Shown: in pieces, positions 12,430 to 22,937 of the stretch
Layout of the letters: the number at the start of each line of letters is the position of its first letter
How positions within the stretch are numbered: position 1 is the stretch's first letter
NCBI GenBank assembly: GCA_948567375.1
Contig: OX419755.1
Location: forward strand, 20,910,517-20,974,516
DNA from: Lunularia cruciata
Lineage: Eukaryota > Streptophyta > Marchantiopsida > Lunulariales > Lunulariaceae
Direction: 5' to 3'
Length of the DNA: 64,000 nucleotides
The notes under the pieces: model-generated
Told to the model about the DNA's origin: nothing
Databases searched by the model: none
What the model saw: the letters and a program-made list of their open reading frames with translations, nothing else
Made by a program: the position numbers and the translations under genes

Positions 12430-13950
12430 ATTGGCACTTGGTAGGGTACTTGCGGTTGCAACTTGGTGGTTCTGGTTTGCTATTGCGGTTACTTGGTCAC
12501 AACAAAGTTCTTTTGGGATTCCAAAGGAGATAGCCTTGCAGTACATAGTGGGTTTACTCGGAGTGACACTCGGTATCAGCCTGTATCTCAGGTCCCAGTG
12601 TGGGAGGAGATTGACTTTGAGTTGGAGTTCAACACAAGAGTTGATTCAATTAAGAGTGCACTTGGTGTGTCCGCACCGTTGTTGTGGGACATGGATAAGA
12701 TTTATGGGGCCTCCAAAGGCCCTAGGCGTTACTTTGGTACAGTGGGTACCATTGAGTTGGATGACTTCATCCAAGAGTTTGATAGTTGGTGTGATCTACA
12801 GCAGATGCGGAACCCGACCTTGTTCACACCCTTCATGACATGGAAGGAGTTGTTTCAGCATCTAGAAGGTCTTCCAATGGATGACTACCATGAGTTCAAG
12901 AGAGCTCACTTGGAGGAGATTGAGTTATGGAGATAGTATTGGTCTCCAAACTATGTCTCTATCACTTCAGGCTTGGTGGCCAGTAGTAGATCAGCTGTAC
13001 CTACGAGTTCTAGCTCGAGTTGTGTTGGTGGAGCTAGTGGAGGTGCACTAACTAGAGATAGTGTTACCACGAGTGGAGGTACCACTGCAGGAGGTGGTGT
13101 GGTACCAGGGTTTAACCCCATGGTGGAGTTCTTCCAGTGTTTGAGGCAAGGGAGTGTGGACTGACAAGCTGCAGAGCTTGCAGGAGTTCCAATGGAAGGT
13201 TGGAGAGAGCCTACATGAGGCATACACTTGCATGAGGCGGCTGATCAGTTTTACTTAAGGAGTTACTGAGGCCCAAGTAGTCTAGTTTTGGTATGGGATA
13301 CTGGACAAGGAGTTGCAACGTAGAGTTCATGATGCTACGTTGTTATAGGCTACTTTGCCTACTTTGGCAGTGGTCTTTGGTTTGGGTGAGCGTATTGAAC
13401 TCAACATGGCAGAGGAGAGAGTGGTGACATCTGGATTTGGTACGGAGACCTCATCCACGGTTGTGCCTTATAATGTGCAATAGAGTGCACCATGCCTAGT
13501 TGGTTTTTGAGGACAAGGTGGACAGGCCAGATCCTATAGAGCAAGTGGAGGGCCTAGTGGAGTTAGACCCTTACCTTCATTTACCGGTTAGTAGCAGCCA
13601 GTGAGTGGTGGTGTTGCTTGTTGGACTTGTGGTGGACCTCACCATTGGAGAGAGTGTACTCAAGGAAGTGGACTTGATACCTCGGATGCATCGCAGCCAG
13701 CACAGAGGAAGTATGAGCATTGCCACAGATTTGGTCACACTAGTGATCAATGTTTTGACCTACACCCGGAGTTACGGAGTGGTAGGACTGCTATGGAAAG
13801 TAGTAGAGGAGCTCCAATTCATGGAGGACGAGGTGGTAGAGGGTCTACACCTAGTACGTGTGCAGTACCTGCCCTTACTTTTGATACAACTATGGCTAAT
13901 CGGATTGAGCATTTGGAGCAGAGATTAGCTAGTATGGCTATTGCTTAGAG
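12430..13950 (+). pseudogene. Element F gag with two zinc knuckles
   Basis: A frame at 12463-12936 encodes a capsid-like acidic and aromatic segment (for example IYGASKGPRRYFG and FDSWCDLQQMRNP). The frame then shifts. At 13601-13948 there are two CCHC-type knuckles: CWTCGGPHHWREC (13619-13657) and YEHCHRFGHTSDQC (13712-13753). The second has Tyr where the first Cys belongs, consistent with a single TGT to TAT transition. Two knuckles in gag fit a Ty3 element with strong RNA binding. Confidence 0.75.
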
Positions 13951-14155
13951 GAGATCAGATTCAAGTGTTGAGGCTTCCACCTCATATGCTAGTGATAGAG
14001 ATGCTTTGGACTTCATGTGTGGAGCACCATAGGTGGATGCATCTGCAACAATGACTAGGAGTGCAATACATGCTCTAGAGCCTAGAGGAGCATCAATGGG
14101 GTTGGATCCATAGAGAGGAGAGGTTGGGAGATAGGTCAGACTTCCCCAATCTTTC

Positions 14156-15070
14156 ATGCTATCGGAGGCATTGCAGACAACATCCATGGTTCCTAGACGT
14201 CTCATTGTAGGTGTGGTAGGTGGTGATGGAGTACATGATGGACTACCTGCTAGTCAACCAATTGCTACTACACAAATTGAGTCTAGCATGATGTTGGGGG
14301 TGGCTCAGCTGATTAAGCGGCATCCTTTGTTTTTGGCTAGTGACATGTTTACATTGGGAGTTGACCCAACCCTAGTGTTCCGGTTGGCCGCCACACTTTG
14401 TGAGAGTAGAGATGATGCGGTTGCTACTACTAGAGCAGAGGTGGTTGGTAGTGGAGTTGACTTGGTTGAGGAGCATGGAATCCGTTCAGCGACCAGTGGT
14501 TTGTGGCAAACAGTAGCGGCTAGACTGGAGGAGTTGCCTGCCAGCTAGACCGGCCTTTGAGAGAGCATGGTTTACACCCGGTGTTGTCCTATTGGATAAC
14601 CAGAGGAGGATTTTCCATTTGGTGGGACCTTTAGGGAAGGTCTATACACCACATAGAGTCTTGTTAGAATTTTGTGCGCAACCCCTTATGTTGGGGAAGG
14701 AGGCAGTGGTCGGTCTGGAATTACGGAAGACCGATGTGGAGAGGTGTCCATTTCAAATCCAGACATCTTTAGGTGGTGGTTTGACACATTACATCACACA
14801 TGGGGAGCTTGTTGTCCAGGTTCAGCCTGGTCATCCGACCGATAGCTTGGTGGTGAGAGCTCAAGCTATTACAACAATAGCTGAGTCATATGATGTGCTA
14901 GTCGGAGAGCAATGTTATACTCCATGGGTTTCAACATTGACTATTGGGAGGAAACAACCTCCTATAGACTTGGTTAGCAGTCTGGTGAGGGACGGGTATG
15001 TCACCTACCAATACGCTTCAGTAGTGACAGTCTTGGCTCACTACAGTTTGGGACCATGGCAGCATCAATT
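14156..15070 (+). pseudogene. Element F protease region
   Basis: The frame at 14592-15071 contains LLEFCAQPLMLGKEAV at the place where aspartic proteases have Asp-Ser/Thr-Gly-Ala followed by a hydrophobic turn. Here the triplet reads Glu-Phe-Cys, so the catalytic Asp is lost. Downstream, AESYDVLVGEQCY fits the second half of a retropepsin fold. A frameshift near 14920 moves the reading to frame 2, and another near 15150 moves it to the frame used by the methyltransferase. The assignment rests on position and the triplet. Confidence 0.6.
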
Positions 15071-15156
15071 TTAGCTTTCAATGGTGCAGTTACTTGGCCT
15101 GGTGATTTGTTGGAGGAGAACATCCATGTAGAGGATACTCTAGTACCAAATGGAGT

Positions 15157-16647
15157 ATGAGTGTGATTGTTCCATCCACCTTGGATGTTCCATTGTGGAG
15201 TTCTGAGGAGGCATTGCAACAACATGCAAATCAATTGGTGCAACATGCTTGGAGTGGAGCCTTCATACCATCAGGAGATGAGTGTGAGGATGAGCCTCTA
15301 GAGGCAATTGCTTTGACACCTCTTGATACCACACTCATTGCTTGGTAATATCCAATAGAGAGGATATGTCTATTGAAGTTGTTCGGTGGGATTAGCACCG
15401 GACTAGCTGCGGTGTTACAAGCGGGTATATGAGTACAGAGGTACTTGTATGTAGAGAGAGATGAGACTACTAGGCGAGTCTCTCTGCATCATGTAGCACG
15501 CTTGGCCTATCGGTATCCAGAGTTATTACCAATGTCAACAGTTAGAGGTTACCAAAAGGCCCTACCAGTAGACATTTCCTTACTGGAAGCACATGACCTA
15601 GAAAGACATGGGGCTATTCACTTGGTGATTTTAGGATAGCCATGTCATGGACATACACATGCAAGCTATGTTTTGGGTCTTCAAGATCCTTGTTTTGGTA
15701 CATTTTGGGAGATATTATGGATATTACGACGTCTCTAGGTTCATCAATCCGTTTCTCCAGCTAACCTTTTGGAAAACATGCATTTGATAGGTGATTCTTG
15801 CACTAGAGTGGTGGTGAGTACACATCAGGTCCATTCTTGGATGGGACCTGTTGTATTGTTAGATGCAGCTAGAGTGGGATCACGGGCTCATCGTCTTTGT
15901 CTTTGGTGGACGAACCTCTTACCCAGAGAGGTTTTACAATGTGCTTATGATGGGATTCAATGACTTGAGCACATCCTTGTTGATGACATCTTGGATGTTG
16001 GGCGTTAGTCTCAGACAGTGGTAGTGGCTGATAGGTCACCTATGGCAGTGGTGAACCTAGTTGGACAGCCTAGAGCCGCATTTCCCACACTCATGAGTTT
16101 CCCAGGCTCTCATGCATTTTGAGAGGGAGGACCTGGACTTGTTTGGGACTCACAATTAAATTAGTTGGTGGAGCCTAATGCTGATGAGAGAGAGCGGGTG
16201 ATGGGTTTTTGCTTTGGTATTACCGCTGTTCCAGCAATGTCAGAAGCATCCAAGCGTCAAGTGTTAGGTCAAGCTATGGACTTGAACTGTTTGACATGGA
16301 TTGTGAGCCTTGGCTTGGCAAGGCAGAGTAGGATGCATTTGATAGGCATCACTACTTGGACACTTGTGAGCCTTGTGCCTATCAAGACGATTCAGGCACA
16401 TGCTAGGGGCAATGGACCGAGTGGACATGGTATTCTTAGGACACATCCAATAGCTACTAGGGAGAGTGGTCTACTTGGAGTCCATCAAGGTGAGCATGGG
16501 CTACTTGGATTACACCTTTGGTCCACATGGGATGCAGCTAGAGGACATGTGGAACTTGCAACCAGAGTGGGGGGAGTTTTTCACACAGAGGTTGGGACTT
16601 CTAGTGGTCAAGAGCATGATATTATTGCTCCCAAGGGCCTAGTGTAG
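15157..16647 (+). pseudogene. C5-cytosine DNA methyltransferase domain inside element F
   Basis: One reading frame runs through the whole span without a frameshift, broken only by point stops (15346, 15430, 15637, 15736, 15961 and others). C5-methyltransferase motifs are in order: motif I FGGISTGLAA (15382-15411, cofactor loop); an acidic block YVERDETTRR; motif IV PCHGHTHAS (15640-15666) with the catalytic Cys present but preceded by a TAG stop and with His where Gln is usual; motif VI LENMHLIGD (Glu-Asn at 15772-15777); motif VIII HRLCLWWTNLLP; motif IX NADERERVMGFCFG; motif X RQVLGQAMDLN. The target-recognition part between VIII and IX is short. The domain sits in the polyprotein between protease and RT. 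As a family, such enzymes transfer methyl groups to cytosine C5. This copy is dead as it stands. Confidence 0.88.
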
Positions 16648-16729
16648 CAGCCAGTCAGTACGTCTTCCACTCCTACTACAGTTACAGAGGATACTTGGGA
16701 GCCAAATCTTGGACCCTAGCTTACTAAAG

Positions 16730-17450
16730 AGGAAAGATGGAGGGTTTGGAGGTTCTTGAGGAGTCACACGAGTTGTTTTGCCTTCAGTATGAGGGATTTG
16801 GGTGCTTTGAAGGGACTCGGTATAGCTTGAGCTGACTAGCGATACATCAGTTTTCCAACGTCCTTATCAATATAGTGATATGGAGAGGACATTGATTTAG
16901 AGCCGGAGTAGTGACCTTTTTGAGGTGGTTTGGTAGAGATTTCTCATAAAGAGTATGCATCAACGACAATGATGCCAACCAAGAAGGATATGCATGGCAA
17001 CTATACAGATAGGTGGATGTGTGGAGATTACCGTCCTATCAACCAACAAACCAAGGCTGATTGGTATGCCATGCCTACACCAAAGGAGATTTTTGATGCG
17101 ATTGGGCATGCAAAGATCTTCAATACTTTGGATCTTTGAGCGGGATATCATCAATTGCCGATCAGGGAGGAGGATAAGTCCAAGACAGCGTTTTTGGCTA
17201 TTGATCCTCATGACAAGGATGTGTTATATCAGTGGAGGTTCTTACCATTTGGGTTAAAGAACACTCCTACTGAGATCCAAAGGGTCATGGATAGGATCCT
17301 AGCTGGATTGGATTTTGCTCGGTGTTATATTGATGACATTTTGGTCTATGGCACTATTGTGGAGGAGCATGAGAGATAGTTGTTGGAGGTGTTTGAGAGG
17401 TTGAGATCTCATGGACTCAAATTGCATCTTGGGAAGTGTAGGTTCTTCCA
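16730..17450 (+). pseudogene. Element F reverse transcriptase
   Basis: The RT start can be read near 16735, with MPTKKDMHGNYTDRWMCGDY from 16972. FNTLDL carries the first palm Asp, and CYIDDILVYG holds the YIDD box (17326-17337) intact. A thumb block with LGHIIYPGG follows. Interruptions are point stops such as the TGA after LDL (17137-17139). The order downstream of the methyltransferase is that expected if the latter was inserted between protease and RT. Confidence 0.85.
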
Positions 17451-17559
17451 CGAGCAGGTTGAGTATTTGGGTCACATTATCTACCCCGGAGGCCTTGGTG
17501 TTCAGCAGACCAAACTAGAGGCTATTGCACGTATTCCTTAGCATTCGGATGTGAGCAGA

Positions 17560-18115
17560 GTGCAAGCATTCCTTAGGTTAGCAAACTTCTATCGCCACTA
17601 TGTTAGAGGATTTAGTGCCATTGCCAAGGCCTTGATGAAGCTAACCAAGCTTACACATGAGTGGTGTTGGGGAGATGAGTAGGAGAGAGCTTTTGTAGAG
17701 CTCAAGGAGAGGTTGACATCTGCTCCTATTTTGAGAAGACCGATTAGAGGACAACCATTTCAGGTTCATACTGATTGGAGTATGTTGGGGCTTGGAGCGG
17801 TGCTCACCCAACATGATGATGAGGAGAAGGAGTTTGTGGTGGCTTATGCTAGTCGCTCCAACAATTCAGCAAAGGCAAAGTATAGTTCATATGAGGGAGA
17901 GTGCTTGGCAACAATTTGGACAGTAGCACATTTCTGATGTTACTTATTAGGTAACCCCTTCACTCTCATCATTGATCATCAGCCACTGAAGTGGTTGATG
18001 GAGTCCAACAAGTCAGGGAAGCTTGCACAATGGGCTCTGATTTTATAGTAGTATGATTTCATGGTTGTTCACAGACCTAGAGTGGTGAACCGTGATGCAA
18101 ATGGATTGAGTAGAA
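17560..18115 (+). pseudogene. Element F RNase H
   Basis: FQVHTDWSMLGLGAVL gives the first catalytic Asp, SSYEGECLATIW the Glu and LIIDHQPLKWLM the second Asp of a Ty3 RNase H. The frame is interrupted by a few stops (near 17935 and 18046). The segment joins RT directly, as in all Ty3 elements. Confidence 0.8.
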
Positions 18116-18332
18116 ACCCATGTCCCATCCAGCAAGATCAGACCGGAGCAAGTTGGCATGGTGAGATAGATGAGGAGATGGTGCCAGGTTGGCATGCATT
18201 GGCCTTTTTGTGTATTTTTTCAGAGGCTTTGGTGGTATCTCTCTCAACGCATATAGGAGGAGTTATTGAGTTCACAAATCCAAAGAGTGAAGATATTGGT
18301 AAGTTCAGCGATACATTCATGATGATGTCTTA

Positions 18333-19310
18333 TTGATGGACTATCTTTGCACTAGTGTTGTGGGTGGTACAGTTGTGACCAAGGGGAGAGACAGTGTTCT
18401 TCAACAAGCCAAATGGTTCAGATTGGAGGGCAAACACCTTTTGCGTGTATGGGAGGATGGTAGAGTGCAAGTAGTACCACTTCCATCTCAGAGACCACAG
18501 TTGGTCCGTCATGCTCATGAGGAGCTAGGACATTTTGGAGTAAAGCGTACATATAGCTTACTCCATAGTCATCATTGGTGGCGTGGTATGAAGACCGAGA
18601 TATAGCAATTTGTTGCCAGATGTGTGGTTTGTGACCAAGTTAGAGCATCATTCAATGCTCCTACGCCACAGTTACACCCATTACCTATCATGGGATTGGG
18701 TTACCATTGGAGTTTGGACTTTGCTGGACCTTTACCGCTGACTGTGAGACATCATTGGTATGTTTTGGTGATGGTGGAGCACTTCTCCAAGTGGATTGAG
18801 TTGGTGGCACTTCCTAACAAGTCTAGTGAAGAGACAGCTTACTTGTTCTTAGATAGAGTTCTTACTCACTTTGGTGCACCAGCTAAGGTTTTGATTGATC
18901 AAGGTGCAGAGTTCTTGGGAGAGTTTCAGGTCTTGTGTGACAAGGCTTTGATTGATCATTGTACTACATCCCGAGATCACCCTGAGGCAGATGGCTTAGT
19001 AGAGAGAGTGGTTCAGATGATGAAGAGAGGATTGCAAAAGTATGGTTTGTAGAGAGGCCACTTGGGAGATTGGGATCTCCAATTACCTTGGTTGGCCATG
19101 GGCTATTGGTTCAGCCGGCAAGCCTCCTTAGCATCCTTGTCTCCGTACTTTCTACTCTATGGACGAGATCTAGATTTACCTGTAGCTATTCATCAAGATG
19201 CTACTGTAGTTTTGGACTTGGATGACCCCGATGTATGGATGAGTGCATGTTTTCAACGGGCAGAGATCTTTCGGAGAGTGATGCGGATGGCCTTTGAGAA
19301 CTTGTAGATT
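18333..19310 (+). pseudogene. Element F integrase
   Basis: An HHCC zinc domain can be read (HEELGHFGVKRTYSLLHSHH, then CVVCDQ). The catalytic core keeps all three acidic residues: Asp in WSLDFAGPL (18717-18719), Asp in LIDQGAEF, and Glu in EADGLVERV about 35 residues later. The core frame 18624-19049 is open for 142 codons. Integrase inserts the cDNA. The survival of D, D and E contrasts with element E's integrase. Confidence 0.85.
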
Positions 19311-19319
19311 TCTCAGTAT

Positions 19320-19600
19320 AAAGATACTTTATGCTATGCTATCATTCAAGGAGGAGATTATAGACCCTTGATCCGTCGATTTCATCCAAGAGACTATGTA
19401 TATCTACAGCAGATAGCACCAATGACACTTGATGTTTCTACAGGCCACACTATCTTAAGAGTGCATTTTTCCCTCTGGAGTCCTTGTGTTGGAAGGACAT
19501 GATGGTGTTTTTTAGAAGGATCATGTGCACAATTGTGCACCATGCCACCTCTCAAACATTGATGGTACTATGGATCCAAGCTTGGCACTTGTACGTGCAG
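19320..19600 (+). pseudogene. Element F integrase C-terminal segment
   Basis: The frame reads FHPRDYVYLQQIAPMTLDVS, a small beta-rich C-terminal module of Ty3 integrases, followed by a frameshift near 19470 and text leading straight into the PHD finger. No chromodomain was seen here, so the PHD finger takes the position usually held by one. Confidence 0.6.
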
Positions 19601-19608
19601 GCTTGAGG

Positions 19609-19743
19609 TGTATGTTATGTGGCTCTTATGGTGGAGCTACTACTATGTTAGTGTGTGATAGTTGTTTGAGAGGATGGCATATGGCATGTATGACTCCTCC
19701 CCTCACGGTGGTTCCTCAAGGGCAGTGGTTATGTCCTAGATGT
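19609..19743 (+). pseudogene. PHD finger at the polyprotein C-terminus of element F
   Basis: All eight zinc ligands are present in C4HC3 spacing: CMLC, 11 residues, CDSC, 4 residues, His, 2 residues, Cys, 14 residues, CPRC. The diagnostic GWH, the PPL turn and the QGQWLCPRC end are there. The frame ends with a TGA at 19747-19749. PHD fingers commonly read the histone H3 tail. Fusion to integrase suggests a role in target choice, by analogy with integrase chromodomains. It shares the frame of the methyltransferase segment but not that of the integrase core. Confidence 0.88.
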
Positions 19744-19917
19744 AATTGACCTATAGCTAGTTCATTCTTTATATGGTATAGATTGCAGACATACAACTAA
19801 CGATAGGGCTCCATAGCACCCGGCCTCCTAATCTTTGCCCATTATAGGGTACACCATATACTTGGAGTAGATGGCTATCAAGAGTTAGAGGGACCTAATC
19901 GTCAGCTAGGGAGAGGT

Positions 19918-20022
19918 TGTGGCACTTTAGAGTCTATGTATGACTTATGTGTGAGTTGTGTTTCTATAGTGTATGATGTTGACAGTGATGTATGTTGTGT
20001 AGCGATGTATATACACACGACA
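19918..20022 (+). repeat. 105-bp LTR-type block, internal copy, element F
   Basis: It starts TGTGGCACTTTAG and ends CACGACA, and is repeated at the same length at 20475-20579. A purine tract AGGGAGAGG (19908-19916) lies directly before it, as expected just upstream of a 3' LTR. Two bases (AC) separate it from TGTCACGCC at 20025. Confidence 0.85.
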
Positions 20023-20024
20023 AC

Positions 20025-20579
20025 TGTCACGCCATTTGTAGTGTCGCATCTAGATGCTTGGACATTGGAGTTCTAGTGATAGTAGTTAGAATTATTTCAA
20101 CAGTTTCTCAGAGACTACTTTCCGACGGTCAGATTTTGTGTTTGGGGTACTGACTTCACGGTGGGGCCCACCGTCACTTTGCACCATTTGCACCATCGAG
20201 TGTGCCATCAGCAAGACCGTTAGGGTTCAAACCTAGCTCGAGTCCAGGGGGTATACTTTTGAAGTGCAACTCCAGAGAGCTCACTTCTCTGATGTTGAGC
20301 CTTCGAGTTCCTGGCTATGGTGGATAAAGGCCGGTGAGCATCACTTGGATTCTCTATGCTTCAGTGGGCGTGGCTTGACTGTAATCAGTGCCCAATTGTT
20401 TGTAGTTTATAGAGTGACAGATCAAATACTGATCTGAGTTGAGTTGAGTTGAGAGTGGTAAACGATCTGATTATTGTGGCACTTTAGAATCTATGTATGA
20501 CTTATGTGTGAGTTGTGCTTCTATAGTGTATGATGTTGACAGCAATGTATGTTGTGTAGCAATGTACATACGCACGACA
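20025..20579 (+). repeat. Right LTR region of element F: 450-bp block plus terminal 105-bp block
   Basis: 20025-20473 matches the left segment 11172-11621. 20475-20579 repeats 19918-20022. The region ends GACA next to the TGAT target duplication. If the LTR is TGTCACG...CACGACA it is 555 bp and the left copy has lost its end. If it is TGTGGC...GATTACA, adjacent to the purine tract, the whole insertion is permuted. Confidence 0.8.
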
Positions 20580-21560
20580 TGATGCCTTTTGGCCTCACCA
20601 ATGCACCTGCCACTTCCATGGATCTAATGAATGACATATTTTGTCCATACTTGGATAAGTCTATTATTGTCTTTGTGGATGACATCTTAGTATACAGTAG
20701 CACAATGACGGAACACAAACAACATCTACAAGAAGTCCTCCAAATTCTAAGATAGAATCAATTGTACGCCAAAATCTCAAAGTGCAAGTTTGGCAAGTCT
20801 GAAGTAGACTACTTGGGGCATAGAGTAAGTATAGATGACATTCAAGTATTGACAAATAAAATAGAGGTCATTAAAAAATAGAGTGCCTTGGAAGATCAAA
20901 CTCAACTCAAGAGCTTCTTGGGATTGATGGGATTTTATTGTTGATTTATCAAACACTTCTCTAAGGTTGCATACCCTTTAATGGCACTACTTGGCAAGGA
21001 AAAGAAGTGGATATGGGGAATGACACAAGAGTTGGCTTTTCAAGAATTAAAAGTAGCCTTGCTACATGCACCAATCTTGAAGTGGTATGACCCAATATGT
21101 CTAATCAAGTTGGCTATAGATGCATCAAGTGTAGCAATAGGAGCAATCCTACAACAAGAGTGGCATGACGGATGGCATCTAATTGTATATTTCTCTCAAA
21201 AGTTGTTACCAATAGAGTGCAACTATCACATCACAGAACGAGAAGAGCTGGCCATTGTCCTTACAACCAAGCATTGGAAGCACTATTGGGCAAGAAGGAA
21301 TTTGTAGTAGAGACACACCACAAACCTCTAGTCTACATGGAGACACAAAAAGATCTATCTTGTTGCCAAATTAGGTGGGCAGAGTGGCGACAATGTTTCA
21401 ACATGACAATCACCTACATGGAAAGTAAGAAGCAACTTGCCGATGCACTCACCCACATATCAATGGCAAATAGTTTAGTGGTAGAGGTTAAGATTAGCCT
21501 TAAATTTTGGCCAGAGATTCTGGTTGCTACAAAAACTGATCCATAGATTGTAGGAGCACA
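20580..21560 (+). pseudogene. Element E reverse transcriptase C-terminal half and RNase H
   Basis: After the F insertion the E frame resumes with [20 protein letters not shown] (about 20679-20700) is the catalytic box, and the thumb block KFGKSEVDYLGH follows. RNase H can be read in 20981-21304 (LAIDASSVAIGAIL, then ITEREELAIV) and after a frameshift in 21270-21540 (THHKPLVYM). Stops near 20753 and 20881 disable it. Confidence 0.85.
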
Positions 21561-21619
21561 ATCATCCAAAGGCGTCACCAACACCCAAGGACTCACCTTT
21601 TGGGATGGTAGATTATGGA

Positions 21620-22720
21620 TCTCAAATGTCCCAAAATTATGCAGTACTATTCTAGAGCGGAATGTCATGATTTGGCCATTGCAGGTCATGTCGGAGTGGA
21701 TAAGACCTTGGAAGCAGTCCAACGCCATTACTATTGGCCCAAGATGAACAATGATGTTATGGACTATGTAAATTGTTGCCTACTCTATCAAAAAAACAAA
21801 GCTTTTTATCAAGCTCCTATAGTGCTCCTTCAACCTCTCTCCACTCCTACACAACGTTAGGAATAGGTGAGTATAGATCTTGTTTGTGAATTACCCAAGA
21901 CCACCTTAGGGTTTGACTCCATTATGGTCTTTGTGGACAGGCTCAGCAAAATGATTCATGTACGCCATACCACCAAGGATATGACCACTCCACAACTAGC
22001 TCAATTACTTAGATGCGGTCTTCTCTCACCATGGCTTGTCTCGAGTACTCATCACCAATAGAGGCACTCAATTCACCAATTTGTTTTAGTGAACACTTTT
22101 TGGTTTCTTCAAAACCAAGTTGGCAATGTCCATAGCTTACCACCTACAGAAAGATGGACAAACAAAGTGGGCTAATCACCCTATTGAAGACATGTTGCAT
22201 GGCTTCACCTTAGAAGAGCAAGAGAGGTGGGACACCCTACTCCACTTTGTGGAATTCACTTACAACAATTTGGTGAATTCATCCACCCATGTCACTCTTC
22301 CTCATGTGTATGGTGAGCATCCTTTCACACCTTCTAGCTTGATGAAGATCCATCCGGTGGCTACCAAGATGCAGTCAACACATTTGTTTCTCAAATCCAA
22401 CAAGGTGTGGAGAGTGCCAAGCATAGATTGCAGATTGCGCAAAATCAACAAAAGCAGTATGATGATGCACACTATAGGCACATGGAGTTAAATGTTGGGG
22501 ATCAGGTGTGGTTTTCTACAACCAACCTCACATTATCTGGCCCTTATAAGCTTAGACCTCATTTTATTGGGCTTTTTTCTATTCTTTGTCGAGTTGGCAT
22601 TGTGGCCTATCACCTCAAGCTACCACCACACATGAAGATCTATCCAATGTTCCATTTTTCCCTACTATGCAAATATGCTCCCCAATTGGACCACTATCAT
22701 TCCACACGAGACCTTTGACC
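21620..22720 (+). pseudogene. Element E integrase
   Basis: The HHCC domain (GHVGVDKTLEAVQRHYYW, CCLLYQ) and core are readable. The first core Asp is kept in SIDLVCELPK. The second acidic site reads Asn in LITNRGTQF, and the third reads Lys in DGQTKWANH, so the enzyme is dead. The C-terminal block with VGDQVWFST follows at about 22485-22515. Confidence 0.8.
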
Positions 22721-22734
22721 TTTTTTGACACTCA

Positions 22735-22915
22735 TTGATGGCACGGAGGAATATGAAGTAGAGCGTATCCTCCAAAAATGCATATATGGTACTTGCCATC
22801 CATGAGTGGACTATCTGGTACAATGGAAAGGTTACCACCTCTATGAGGTAACCTAGGAGCCCACTACCAATTTGACACATGCATTAGTGTTGGTACAGGT
22901 GTTTGAGCAATAGCT
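22735..22915 (+). pseudogene. Chromodomain of element E
   Basis: The text reads TEEYEVERIL, then DYLVQWKGYHLYEVT, then EPTTNLTHA, the three blocks of an integrase-linked chromodomain, with stop codons where Trp would be expected. Such domains direct chromovirus integration toward marked chromatin. This classes E as a chromovirus. Confidence 0.8.
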
Positions 22916-22937
22916 GCACAACAAAGATGTTGCGTCT

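Larger units (their letters stand above)
11172..20579 (+). mobile_element. Nested Ty3 element F carrying a DNA methyltransferase and a PHD finger
   Basis: F is 9,408 bp and starts TGTCACGCC and ends CACGACA. It lies exactly between two halves of element E's RT. TGAT at 11168-11171 is repeated at 20580-20583 as a 4-bp target duplication, and joining the flanks restores the E reading order. Internal order is gag (12.4-13.95 kb), protease (14.55-15.06), C5-cytosine methyltransferase (15.36-16.32), RT (16.73-17.45), RNase H (17.7-18.1), integrase (18.48-19.31) and PHD finger (19.61-19.74). Many codons have become stops, but the integrase D/D/E, RT YIDD and PHD zinc ligands survive, so F looks younger or less damaged than E. 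Confidence 0.9.

Noticed and set aside
12420..12440. TTGGTATTGGCACTTGG as primer-binding site of element F
   Set aside because: Too distant from the left LTR block and too dissimilar to the initiator-Met site seen in A, B and E.
15157..16647. Possibility that the methyltransferase is an independent host gene
   Set aside because: It lies inside the boundaries of element F, in collinear order between protease and RT, with no introns and the same decay as its neighbours.
19525..19749. PHD finger as part of a host PHD protein
   Set aside because: It follows the integrase C-terminus directly and is enclosed by the element's LTR blocks; no host exon structure surrounds it.
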